A DNA stretch of 64,000 nucleotides from assembly GCA_024529925.1 (NCBI GenBank), contig JAFEUB010000846.1, forward strand, positions 2,594,501 through 2,658,500, read 5' to 3'. The notes below the pieces were generated by a model. It had not been told where the DNA came from, did no database searches, and saw only the letters and a list, made by a program, of their open reading frames with translations. Each line of letters starts with the position of its first letter. Positions within the stretch are counted from its first letter, which is position 1. The position numbers were made by a program, and so were the translations under genes. Source of the stretch: Ophthalmolycus amberensis (taxonomy: Eukaryota > Chordata > Actinopteri > Perciformes > Zoarcidae). Shown here piece after piece: positions 27,291 through 40,900 of the stretch.

Positions 27291-30200
27291 GTGTGTGTGT
27301 GTGTGTGTGTGGAGGCGGCATAAATCAGAGTGTGACTGCTTTCTTTTGCCAGTGTATAATTACCCCATTAATTTAAACCTCTCTTTGTGGACCTTCCCAC
27401 ACTGTAAATCAAACAAATCGCTGAATGGTGCCGGAGTTTGCCTGTGTGACCTGTTTTTGTGCACATGTGTGTTGGAGCAGTGTCTGTGAGTGCATGCTTG
27501 TATGTGGTCCCACCAGACTCTACTCTGCAGAATGACAAAATATTGCATGAGAGCCAGTGCTAAAACGCTATAAGTGTTATATTTTTTTTAAAAGTTTGCC
27601 AACAGAACAAGATAACCACATGGCACAATAAAACCACAGCCAAAGTTCACTACCGTGCACATCTGTAACACTAATGCTGAATTAATTCTTTGATTAATCA
27701 ACAGATAATTAATTGAACAAGCAAAAATGCTGTACATTCACTGATTCTTGCTTCTCAAATGTGAGATCATTGTAATTTATGGTGGACACTTTTCTCTATT
27801 ATCTGATTAACGCTGATTGAAACAATTACAAACAGATATGTAATACGGTCACATAGAAATGAGCTGGTACATAACAGTGTCTTTGCTCTAATCCCTTCCT
27901 CGGTTCTCCCTATACTTGATTTCAGACAGAACTGTCAACTCAGTACACTCAGACTTGGCGGAGAGGGTGGATTCAAAGGTCCGGACCCGGGCAACCCTAT
28001 ACGGGCTTCTGAAGCCCGATATGTGTGAGTGTCTGTGTGCCACAGAGTGACAGACAGGCCAGTCTGGAAGAGCTGAGAGGACTCGGACAGTGATTTGGAT
28101 GCAGTTAAACCCTCTGACGCGCCAGGAATCCTACCAGACACACGCAGGGGCCATAATCAGAGCTTTTAAACGGCCTGCGGGACACCACCAGAGGGCTTTG
28201 TGTTGCAGCAAGTGGCTTGCTTTGAGTGTGCCTGTGCGTGAGCTTTTAGGGTTCTATCTTTGTGAGGGCCATTTTGAGTTTGGACCTTGAAAATAAGGAG
28301 ATCTTTGGTAAAAGTAAGGGTTTGGGTTAGACTTTTATTTGTAATGGTCAGCATTGAGGGCCAGGGAATGCATGTTAATAAGGACTCTCCCAAGTATAGA
28401 AGTATGTATACGTGTTTGTGTATGAGCACTAATGCTTACACAAAACACAGACTTTGCTTATATGGTTTTATTTAATTCTCTCTTTAAAAGACAATAAAGA
28501 GACCATAAAAAACATGTTCACACTGTCCAGAGAAAGTAGAACAGTAAGGAAGAGCGACAAAGGACAAAACAGGTTTTCTGCAGGTAGAGGCAGAGGGGAG
28601 AGAATTAAAGATGATAACTGGTGCAGTATAGACAGAGCATGGGGGGGGGGGGGGGGGAATTAGAGAGCAGGCAGTAGAAACATCAAAGCGAGAGTGACTG
28701 ATTCTCCTATTTGGAATAATTCGCCAGCCTGCATGTATATTTATATATAAATATATGCACATACACACAAATCAGTGCTTGCAGTCCTATTCTTTCTTGT
28801 GTGTTTGAGTTTGAACAAATGGATGAAAATAACACATAAGCAAAGTGTTTCCTGTTCCTGTGTTTCCCACCTCATGCAATAATTATGCTTTGATGATGTA
28901 TCACGATGAACAAAGCTCAGAAACTATTTCAAAGAATCAACCTAATGATCCATCAACCAAAATCTATTCATCAATCAAACAAAGGGGTTTCACATGATGA
29001 CTTTAAAATGAAAGGCTATGTACTGTTTTGTATATTACTTCATCAATGTGAAGTTGTTATGCTCTTTCAGGATGGTGTTCTCTCCAGTGAATGTCTAACT
29101 CTAGAAACTGAAGCTAGAGGAAAAATCTCCGTCGGGCGGTTTCCTTGTTTACGGTGCAGAACAAAAAGCTGTTTCCAGAATCTAGGCTAAGAGAATCTTT
29201 TCATGTCTTGAGATTATCTAACAGGCTGTGTAGGTTGTGCCACACTGTGTTCAGCCTTCTTTCCCATGGGCGTTGGGTGCATTCAGGGGAGAACAATGGC
29301 AGCAGCGTAGTTGGCACCAAGCACGCTGGACAGGCACAGATGTGCCAGGGTTGTTGGCAGCAGAGGCAGAGAGAAGGAGGAGGTAACAGTCAGGCTGCCA
29401 ACTTGCCTTTCTGCCGGGCCGTGAAGCAGGCACCTGTCCTCCACATGGCCCAGAGGGGAGGGTGACATCAGCTTATGGTTAGTGCTGCTGATGTCTTTGG
29501 TATGGGAATATTACTGACAGAAGATTGAATACATTAGATAATACAGGATCCAACTGGGATAAACAAAATGAAATGACAACTAAGATATATTGTTTGGCAT
29601 CTCAAAGTTTTGGGCCACGCAGCAGCTTTAGTGATTATCTGTGCAGTGTTCATAATTTACTTTATCGACCGAGTGTGTGCGGCGCATTGAGATTGAGATA
29701 ACTGCTGGCTCTAAATCCTGAGAAAACCTGACCTCGGCTTATGTATACATTATTGAGGGAACTCTGAATCAGTGAGACGCTTTAAAGAGACCTTCCCCAA
29801 CATAGTCTCCCTCATCAAACCTCTTTTTTTTCTTTATCTCTCTCTCTCCATCTCTCACACACTCTTTTTTCCATGCACACTATCTCATAACCACTGAGGA
29901 GGAGACTTCACGAGACCTACATGACTTATTAGTATTACACTGTTTGTGGTCAGCTGAAGCTGTCGGACTTCTTTGTTTTGTCCCTGCTGGTGTGCTTTTT
30001 CATATGGGTCGTAGTGTGTGACGAATGACTGGCCGTCTGTCTGCATTTCTCCGACCATCTCTCTCTCATCTCGGTCTCATTCGCTCCTTGCCTCCCTCAT
30101 GATCAGCCCAGTGTGTATTCCGCGCTGAACACAGCTGCGCCCAGGCCTACAGGAATAACCAATTCATTTCAGCGGTGGAGGCAGCATTTGGACACGGGGT

Positions 30201-33200
30201 ACAAGAGGGAGACATAGAATGAAAATTTGGTCATTCCGTATTTCCTTCCAGTCTGGCTCAGCAGGACTGTGTGCCTCCCTTTCACCTCACCACAAGCGTA
30301 ATCAACAGGATCACAAGCCCAACCAAAAGCCCTGCACAAATGCACAAAGAAAAAAAGCAATCACACACACACACACACAGTTTTCGAAAAAGATTGAATT
30401 CACTTTTTCTCCAACACTTACACCTCAATGCACCCACTTTCCACACACACAGAGGATTATCCAGCCAGGCCAGTGAAAGGCAACATTCCTCTGACAGGTC
30501 TCTCTGCCTTAACCTTTGTCCACCATGAAGCAGTCTTGCCCCCATACACACTCTCTCACATTCATTCAAAGCAGCCGAATGCCTCACCTGTCACCTCAAG
30601 ATCCTGCAGCACAGAACGCTATGCAGGTCATAAGCCCTGAGTGTTTGTCTGGCGGCTGTATCCTCAGCTGCTTACCTTCCTGGATGCTCCCTTTACAGAC
30701 AGCTGTGGCAGCAGCAGCCTTCCAGCAGATAGGTGCCTCAGCCTCTGCTAGGGATGAATTATGAACTCACAGCCTCTGAATCACAGGTAATGATGTGCTT
30801 CATCAGAGAAAGCATGCAGTGCAACAAGACTGACATAGAGTTGGGAGTCACACGGGCACAAATGCATGCAAAAAGACACCTGAGTAAGTGGGGCTCTAAG
30901 TCTCCACAAGGGTGTGCTGCTGAGACATCCCCCCCCCTCCCCCTAAACTTCAAAGCAGTCACTTCCTAATCTTTCTTTGGAGCCAAAAAATGAATATGAA
31001 ATGTAAAAAACGAACGTTCCTATTCAACTTTATCGTTCCCATCTTTTCTAATCATGGTGTGCTAATTCCTAGCTTTCTGTGAAGGTTAATACATGCAAAC
31101 AAGGGAGGAGGATGCAGATAAAGATCTGTTTGATTTGCTGCCTGGAACTACTGGTGTTACACTTTAATGGGAGGATTATGTAGGGGAAAGCAAGGGAAGC
31201 TGAAACTTGTTTCCTTGCTTCAAATGCCAGTTGCCTTCTCTGTCTGCATTCATGTTGCATGTCAGGTATGTGCGTGTGAGTGTGTGTGTGTGCAAGGTAG
31301 TGTAAAAAGGTTTTGAGAGCTTAGTGTGAAGTCGCTGCTCAAGATTCCGGTACAGTGCTAGGTATTAGTCAGAACATGTCTCGGTGCTTGATCCAAATAG
31401 GCACTAAAGTGAGATTTATGGACACACACACTCACACAAAATGCAAATAACCCGACAGTACTGTGCCAGTTTCTGAATTATTTTTTTATGTGTCAGTGTA
31501 GCCTTACACAGGCAACATGTTTGTGTCTGTGTACATGTTTCTGCATCAGTGGGAGGGTGTTAAACTCTCCCCTCTAATTGTAGGTCCTTAAGAATTTACC
31601 CAACCTGACAATTTGGAGAACAGCAATTTTACTAATTGTATTATACTGTAAGGTACAAGTAAAGTACAGACTACAGAGTGTGGCTGGGATTTTAAAGCAG
31701 CAGAGGGTCAAACTAAGTTAAAGAAAAAGCTTCCAATGAATGATCAATGCCACTCAAATCTGAAGACTCACACACATGGGGGACAACGTTCCACATCACA
31801 CACACACACCAGAAATCATAGAACGTAATTCCAGACAGGTCCATTTTAAGAACAGCTTCTCTTCCAAAAAATATTGCATATAACAAACATCACCAGACAC
31901 GCACCAGCTCTTCATATACACGCTGCACAGATAAGGCAGGGTAAACCTGTCTATTCCAAAGGGGAGTATTGTGCATAATGACAGAGTGGATGAGGTGGTA
32001 ATGACACCGTAGTGAGACAATGTGACAGTGGTAGGCCCCAAAAAGCCCCCCAAAAGATCCAAACCTGATCTCACCTAAGTAGCTAAATCAAGGCTGGGAG
32101 GATTTAATTGGCAGTCGGTCTCTTTGGTAGACACAGAGGAGCTGACTGGGGATTTCAAAAGAGACGGAGAGAAGAAAGATGGGAGCTACGGGAGGAGGTA
32201 TGATGCAAAAATAATGGGATGGAATGAGGGTGAAAACAGCTTGCCTCTAATGCCCATGCCTACCTTGCCTGTCAACCATCAACTCCACAATAGACAGTGT
32301 CCAGAATACAGACGTGTTTGAGCAACAGAAGCAGATGCACACCCCTTTAATCCTCCAGATAAATGTCCTGCTGGCTCCTCGTCTGGCAGCAACTGAACTT
32401 TTGGAGGCTGTTGGCTTTTGTTACTTGTGGGATTATGGATTGTGTGCTGGTAGAACACACAAACGCAGAGACATGCACATACATGCACACGGATCTAGTG
32501 GGCTGATCTCTCTTTGTGACCTTCCTGATTCATGCTGTAGATATGTTGCAGCACTGGGATCAGCTTTGCGAAGCCAAATCCTATGACTCGGTAATTTCCC
32601 CTTTCTTTTTACACTGGATCTGTATTATCTATCCATCCAAGGGGTAATGTGGGCCGGTAAAATAACACAGCTATATTCCCTCCCACACGATCTCCTGTTT
32701 TGACTCTGGGTCCACCTTAAATCAATGACAGCGATAATGATGATTCTTTGGCAGAGTAGCCGTGTGTTGGGTTTATGTTACAACTTGCACCAGCCCATTC
32801 AGGAGAGGATTATTGTACCTAATGAAATATGTCTGAATTGGCCTCAGTCTCATTACATTCCAACTGCGAGGCTCCACTAGTGTGCCTGTGTGTGTGTGTG
32901 CATGCTGACGGAGAGTGTTTGTGCTGTTTTGAGGTCAGTAATGACAGACAAATAGCTGTCAGGGCTAATGGGAGGGGACAGCAGGGATGATGGGAACACG
33001 GAGAACAGCGCAGCTACGGTGTTCACACAGTGAAGGGTCACAATGAGAGCATAAAGCAAACACACACATATGAGCAAACACACACCCCTGTGTGGGCACT
33101 GGCAGTCATTCCCTAACCCTATTTTATGTAACCTTAAATCTAATGTAAACCTGGGCCTTTAAAGGAATTCTCCGTCAAAAATCTATGATTCTCTTATGAA

Positions 33201-36200
33201 TACTCACTCTCTGTAGGCTTGAAAGGTAGCTCTGAAAAGATTGTAGCGTTCTTTTTCCGAGATGACTGTAGCCGCAGGAGGCAGGAAAATGGATCTTGCT
33301 GTGGTGCTGAGTGATATGAGACCTTTCTATGGACATTTGAGACTTTTTGCTGTGACTCATTGCTGGAATACATTGTCGCTGCTGTGAATTTAAGCCGACA
33401 AGCTGCCATCCTCAGCAAAGGAGTAAGTGACAGGTGGGAAGTATTTGATATGCAAATTATTTTTTGTGGAGTTTTCCTTTAGGTCTGTTATATTTCCACA
33501 CTTATGACAACCTATGAGCACTGAGGTAGAGGCTACACAAAAACAAATGAAGAAACAAAAAACTCTATATTCACATATTATGAGATTGAATCATATTACA
33601 TGTTGATGGTTTGATTTCACTGAAACTATCAAGCAACTGGTTTAATGAACAACACCGTAATAAACTAAATGGGAAACAACTTCAACTCCTTCTCCCCTGT
33701 CTTTTCTTAAACCCCCGGCCGTCTGTTCTCTTTCTTTCTCAGGTTTCTATCTTTTCATGTATTTTCCTTTTGTAATGAATGCTCCTCCCTTGGCCGAGGG
33801 CCAGTCAGGTGTGTAAGATGATCACAGAGTTGTCCAGTGGAGATGTGTCTGAATGTCTCTGGCTGTAGGCGATGTCAGAGGCAGTGATGGATAGATTGTT
33901 GGATGAGGAGGAACCAAAGCATTGCTTTGTTGTGTCTGTTGAAAGACGGTGATCTACCTCCGTAGCGGAAGGATATTAGACTTATGGCACTGGTAGAAAG
34001 AGCAGGGAAAATGCTGCCTATATATCAGTGCACTGCAGCCAGGAACAGAGGAATAAAGAGATGGAGGGAGAAAACCAGAAAGAGGGAAAGGAAAAGGACA
34101 AGGTGACATTCTTCGCCTAAGAAGGCTGCACAGCAGAGCATGTACCCGTTCTGCTTCTCTCCACCTGTCCTCTGATGTCCATTGTTTTCCTCTCTGCAGC
34201 CTGTTCAAATCCACTCCTACTTGTTCCCTGCCACCCAGCCGCCTCCCAAACCCACATTTCTCTTCCATCTCCTCTTTTCTTCCCTTGTTCATGGCGGTGG
34301 TCACACCCAGGTGAAACAATAGCCAGCAACTTCATTCCCACGCACCTCCCTTGAATCTGTGCCCTCAGGTATGGAATTATATCACTTAGTCACAATCAGG
34401 TGGATCAACCCAAATACACTTCGGGGGATGGAAACAAAAGCACCAGATTCTCTCTGAGATTAGACCCCCCACTCTAAGGGAAGAGAAGGAAGCATGAGAG
34501 ATTGGTGAATGGGGGTTGTAGGGGGTGCAAGAAAATAATATAGGTGCTCTTTGAAGAACAGCAACCATAATGTACCCCTGCCCAGTGTTTGACAGTCCAT
34601 TTTATTGACTTCCATTCTCCAAGGAGGGTAGAGGGCAATATGCTATCAGCCTAATAGAGTGGGGGAGGAGGTCTTTATGTGGTTGGGGGCCACTGCTTTC
34701 ATTTCAGTCCTGCAGTGTGTCTATGAATATGGAGTAACGCAACAAACAAGCATGTCCTCTAACACGGTGCTCTTTGTTCATCCCTGGGCAATCCAACCAC
34801 AGCCCAATCTCTATAAGTGGTCTCTTCTGTAATGTCACTTGTCATTGGTGTGACCACAAATGACACTTTTGCTTAAATCAGCATCCATCACCTCCCCCTG
34901 CAAAGAACCTCTGGCAGCTGGGGAGGTGTGCGCGCTCAGAGAATCAGGGCAAGCCATCTGAAATGCAAAATGCTGGGTTGAGATTGTGTGCCGACATATT
35001 GTAATTGAGACTTTGTAAGTGAAACACAAACAAAAAGTTCCACCCATAGATGCTAATTCCCCTGGCATAGCTCATTTAATGAAAGAGGGAAACCTCCTTG
35101 AACCAGACCTGAGCTCGTTTGTCAAAGTACAGAGCAGTGTTTTCTCTCTGCAGTCTCATACAAGCTAAGTCAAGAGCAAGCGTTGTGCTATTTCTCACCT
35201 CCTCCCACACCTTCAAGTTCAGCTGGAGCCTATTCAGCATTTTTTTCCATGATAGCAAGTGATGCATTATTCAGTGAGCACTGGTTGATCTTGGCTGCAA
35301 TAAATCCGTGGTCTATAGACACGTGGACATAAACTCGCACACACTCACACACGCAAACTTCCATTCTCTAGTGTTGATGCATGATGAATAAAAAAGGATG
35401 TGAGCATCTATGAATCACACCACCATGGAGAGATCTTAAACAAAGCGTACCATGGATGAAAGGAGCTCTGGGCTTCTGAAGAGCTATCCGAAGCAGCATG
35501 GTAATGAGAGTAATGAGGAGATCAGACGAACGTGGTGCAATATGCTTGTTAAATGTGACAGCTGAATTACATCAGGGGTTCACCCCTGTGAAGCAAAACA
35601 CCGCTGAAGCAAATATTCTGTCCCATGGCCGAACCTTTCCTCAGCTCACACTGATATTTAGGGAAACCTGAAGAGTCCACACTTGAAACCTACAACAAGG
35701 GAAGCAGGCACACCTGGCGATAGGCAACAGTTGTCCTCAGCCGGAGGGTCATAGGATCACATAACTTCAGAGTGAGTTAAAGGGCAATTCCACAGAATTC
35801 ATGGATCAAAATAAGTTGACTGGGACTACGCATAAAGTTGCATTATGTTACTTCAATCCATGGGGAAATGAAGTGAAAAACGTCAATTTGCTATTTTACA
35901 GGAGTTAAGTCTTCATTATATCTTGGCTCTGAGCAGTTGCCAGGCAACCAGCACAGGCAGATTGTTGTTTTTTGTACTGATTAAACAAACAAAATATAAC
36001 GTGTCAGCTTTGCTAGCCGGGCTAGCTAAGCTAAGCTAACTGGCTTCTGGCTGTAGCATTTCATTAAACAGACATGAACACGGTATCAATCGTCTCATCA
36101 AACTCTCAGCTGAAAAGCAAATAAATACATTTTGCAAAAATGTCAAACTTTTCTTTTAACCTTGAGCAAATGACTATCCCTGAGTGTTTACAGACACACA

Positions 36201-37595
36201 GTAACTACAGTATTTAAGTGTGTTTCAGTGGGTGAACAAATAACAGTTCCTGCAAGTGAATCCTAAAATTCATATGCAGGAATGCATCGGGGTTTTGACC
36301 TTATGTAAGACCTGTGGACGGCCCTGTGCTCTAAATGGAGAAGTGAAAGAATACAAATTAGCTCTGCAGAATGTGTGTGCATGTAACTGTATGGAGGAGG
36401 GTTTGTGGCCAGGAGCCCTATTGGACACTGAGAACAGAGGGAGAGAGGTGGATAGGACAGAGTGCTAAATTGAAATAATCTCTTTTTGTTTGTCATATGA
36501 TTCAGGGAGTCTGCACCCTCATGCTTCCTGCCAGTTATCCTCCTCCTCCTCCTCACTACCATCCACCCTGCCCACCAGCAGCAACAATATTGGGTGGCTT
36601 GGTTTTTCTGAAGATCAGAGAGAAGATGGGGGGTAGAAAAGAGGGACGACGGACTAGGAGTGTTTTCAGAGAGGGGGAGAGAGGAAGAGTTCAATGCCGT
36701 GGCTTAGGTGCTGCTTGCGTTTGCAGCCTGCGCCTCATTGTTATTTTGATTTATTTTTTAATGAGCAGTGCTGCCCTCCCCTCTGCCATACAAAGGCCTG
36801 ATTGAATCTGGCGTACCATTAGCATGTTAAAGAGGCCCAGCTTCATCTGTGAGCTGCTGACTGACAGTGGATATCATCTCTGTAATTGCTTGGTATACTG
36901 GAGCCAGAGAGAGATAGAGAGAGGGGGGGGGGGGAGTTGGGGAAAGATAGGGAGAGAGGGATTAGGATTTACAAAAAATAAAAAATAGGAGGGAGGGGGG
37001 GGGGGGGACAAGGACCTCGCTATCTCTGTATATCTCAATTTGGTACGGATGGGACCCCATGCAGGGAGCTGGAAATATTCAGTTTGAATACGTTTTTTTT
37101 TTTTAAAGCTGTAGTTACAGCCCATGCCACTTATCAAAGCAACAACAGTAATGCTTCGTAACAGAAACCCTGCATGTACAGAAGTTGTGATACAAGGAAA
37201 TGATCTTGTACAGATTTTATTTATTATATGTTCCGGCCCAAGCAAAGCACACCAGAGATTCTGTTGTATACACCGCTGTACCGTAACAACGTGACACTGT
37301 GCCCGAAAACCTTTATGTGACAGTGTGATTTTGCTCTTCTTCTCAACTCTGCACATCTCACCCCATGTTCTCTACCCGCTCACCACCTCTGTATACATAA
37401 TGCTTTTTTCTTTTTCTTTTCCCCTTTATGATTTTGTACTCACTTTACTCTCACCAACTCTTTCACATCTACTTCTTCATCCCTGCATCAGTGAACACCC
37501 CCCCCCCCCCCGCCCCACCCCCCAACTTCCGTCGTCCTTGCTCTTCTCTTCCCCTTTTCCTGTTCTCTCTCTTCATCTTCCTCTCTTTCTTTGTG

Positions 37596-37629
<34 letters not shown>

Positions 37630-37772
37630 GTAAATGGTAATTGAACAAACAGTGTGGTGGTGGGGAGCTGCAGAAAAAATGGTTATCCTAACTCCACATG
37701 CCATGCATCCAAAATTAGCCTCCCTCCCTCCCTCCCTCTCTCTCTCTCTCTCTCCCTCCCTCTCTCTCTCTC

Positions 37773-37808
<36 letters not shown>

Positions 37809-37917
37809 CCTCCCCCTCGCTCTGTCCTCATCTGCTCTGCTGTGACACTGTTACATGCATGCAGCACCACAACATTGTCAGCCTTATGTATTAATATTGG
37901 AGGACAGCCCAATGGTA

Positions 37918-37975
<58 letters not shown>

Positions 37976-40900
37976 CTGGGATGTGCAGCGCCAGCACATT
38001 TCCAACAGTGACAATGAAAGATGTCAAGCACATAGAAGTACTCAAATCTGCCCAACACTGCAAAAGGGAAGTTCATGTTAGGGGCTCCATGACCTCTCTA
38101 GATATCAATTGAATGAAGTATAGTATTGCTCAGCGACATGTGGGAGTAATAGGGCTTCCACATCAGAAACCGCAAAGCACATTATGCCACAAAGTCAGTT
38201 TGAAATAGACTGGATAGATTTACTAATGACATAATGAATCCATCACAGGCTGCTATCAGAGATTCATTTTAATATGAATGTGCTTTATGTAAACAAACAG
38301 CCTAAGCGCCCTAGCCATCGTCATTCTCGCAGACATTTTCTGCTATAATTCAGATTATCTTTTGTCTTTTTGCCAAGTCCTGCTATGAGTATGTATTGTT
38401 TAATTAAGGGTTCTCTGACACACATACAGCTCAGTTGACAAACTAAAAACGATCTTGTTCTTCTTTGGAGTTTTCAGTCAGAGTCAGAGCGCCATTGGAG
38501 AGTAAATATGGATTTCTAAGTTTAATTTTATATTGTGCTGAGGCCAATTAGTTTCACATGCAGTAAACCCAGAAAACCACAAAAAAGGGTCACCAACAAA
38601 GGAAAAGTAATCAAAGCAAGAAGAAAGGGTATAGGGGTATAATGGCAGTATTTAGTCAGACATATTCATGATCTAAAATGACAACCGTTTGACCCCATAC
38701 ACTTTTCATCATGGCAGAGATTGACATTTAGGGGTTTTATCCTGTGTCATGCCTCAATTGTATTCATAACTCGTTTATTTTACATGCTGTGTGATTCAGA
38801 TTCAATTCAATATTTAATAATGTATTGCCATATCAACATGATTGGCTGAAATTTGTCTTAGTGAGCTGACTGAAAGAAGACAGAGAAAGACAAACAGAAT
38901 AAAGCCACTCACTCATTAAGTACATAATGCATTCTACAAAGTATGAAACAGATAGGTAAGTGGGCTATGTGATGTCTATTTTACGACAGAATAAAAAGAA
39001 GCTAAAGACACACCAGCAGTAAACCTTCACCCATCACACCATCACTAATTAACTATGGCTCCAAAAACTGGAGGAGTATCAAGTCAATATCAATATTGGT
39101 CTCACACAAGAAGAACGCAGAGGAGCATGGGCACCTTTGGGATAACCCCCATCTCACTATCATACATCTTTTCTCTTTTTCATAAGTTTATAATTGCTCC
39201 CATTATAAGCATCACATCGTATCATCATCATATACTACGTGCATTCAAACACACATGCGCACACACCATAGTCCTCCTCTCTACCCCTGCAGGCACCCCC
39301 TCCTCCACTAACACACCATGAACTCTCCAACACTCACAACACATTTACATGACATTAACGCTTAAGTGCTGTAAAATTTGGTGCCTGAATAGCAACTCCA
39401 GAGATGCATTGTTTGTGTGCATGTGCATACTTGTGATAGCAAAGCACAACGGCAGTTCCAGCACCCAGCATTGTGCTGATTATCGAAAAACATCCTTTTT
39501 CCAATGGCCCGTAAAAGGGAGAATATTAATGTCTGTGAGTGAATGAATTCTACATTTGAGTTGAGATTATCATCCAGTCCCCTCACCGGATTGTAATGAT
39601 CTCCTGTGGTCTTCCGTGTGTTGCTGTGGGATTAGCATGGTAATCATGGGGCATGTTGACACACACTGTTAGTCAGATTGATGTGTTTGTTTGATTGGTG
39701 CAGAGCTACACAGCTTTACACACCGACTGACTGCATTAACCACTTGCTACTAATCTGAGACTTAATGGCTTTCCCCAACGCTGTTGTTCCCATGCACAAT
39801 GGTTTATTCAAATGCTTGCTGGGTCTGTTGGTAAAGTGTTGAGATCTATCACTGTTATAATTTCCCTTACACAAATGCTCTATCCAGATCAATCCAGCTG
39901 CGTCTGAGTTTACCACGAGCAATTATTCAAGTAATATACCCTCTCTCGTCTAGTCTCGGACCAAGCAAATGGTACAAGTCAGAGTTTCAGATTCAATGAA
40001 TATTGATGCAGCCCCTAAAGCCAATGATGTCACGTGTGTGTGTGTGTATATGTTTGTGAAAGTGTCCAAAGGAGAGGACAAAGAGGGTGAGCTGGTAGAC
40101 TGGTTTTTATCTGCAATGATACAAACAGCCGCAGGAATCAAGCAATTTTATTTCACTCCCCATTTTTTTGCCCAGTTGCTCGGATTTTGAAAATGTGTAC
40201 TGTGCTTAATATGTTACGCTCATACCCTATCAAAGGCTGCAACGGCAGTTCTTGGAGGGATTCTAGATGTGACCATGTCTGTGCACAGCCATGGTTTTGA
40301 TGTTCTTATTCGTACACGTGGCGCATGTAGCCAAATAACCAAAGGCACTGTGGCAGCAACTCTAAGCAATGGTGTAGTATTCAGTTTGTATGCTTGTACA
40401 TGTTACTGTGCCTTGGTGATGCCCGACAGTGTGCGTATAGCTGCTGCTCCACTGCTGCTAAAAGGACAGACAGATGTGACGCTACAGTGACGACGACAAC
40501 AAACCGTTATGTAGCCCTTCCTGTTTCTGCCCTGCGTGCTGCACACGTCCAACGCCCACCCCCTTTACTCTCATCTCCCTCCTCTCTCTGTCGTGCTACC
40601 AGAGTCTCAGACTGCGGCAGCGCAGGGCAGTGAGACGGAACATACAGTGATTGTTTCTGACGAAAATAGAGGAGGCTCAGTGAGAAGGAGATGCTAAAAG
40701 AGAGAGGGAAAAGGGAAAGAGGGATTGAAAGGATGAGAGAGTTGATAGAGGAAAGGTGGAGAGAGAAAGACAGCGCATTAGAGTAAACCATTTCTAAAGG
40801 CTATACAGGCTCAAGGGAGACTTGTAGAGAGTAACAGCTCTACTGAGAACTCCTGATTCTGTGTACATTTGTGCGTGAGAGGGTAAGAGAAAGGAAAGAG

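Noticed and set aside
26755..27321. 188-residue open frame on the minus strand
   Set aside because: It runs through a CA microsatellite at its start and has no recognisable domain or splice context; overlapping frames are open as well.
33140..33430. Segment beginning TTTAAAGGAATTCTCCGTC, possibly another interspersed repeat
   Set aside because: The start resembles ends of fish repeats, but I could not identify a second end, target duplication or known body, so I did not list it as a feature.
36874..37356. 160-residue open frame on the minus strand
   Set aside because: Contains poly-Pro and Lys runs produced by poly-G and poly-T tracts; no domain.
37598..37631. (CT)n followed by CTGCAG, resembling a plus-strand splice acceptor
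   Set aside because: No coding continuation with family similarity follows, and the transcribed gene here is on the other strand.
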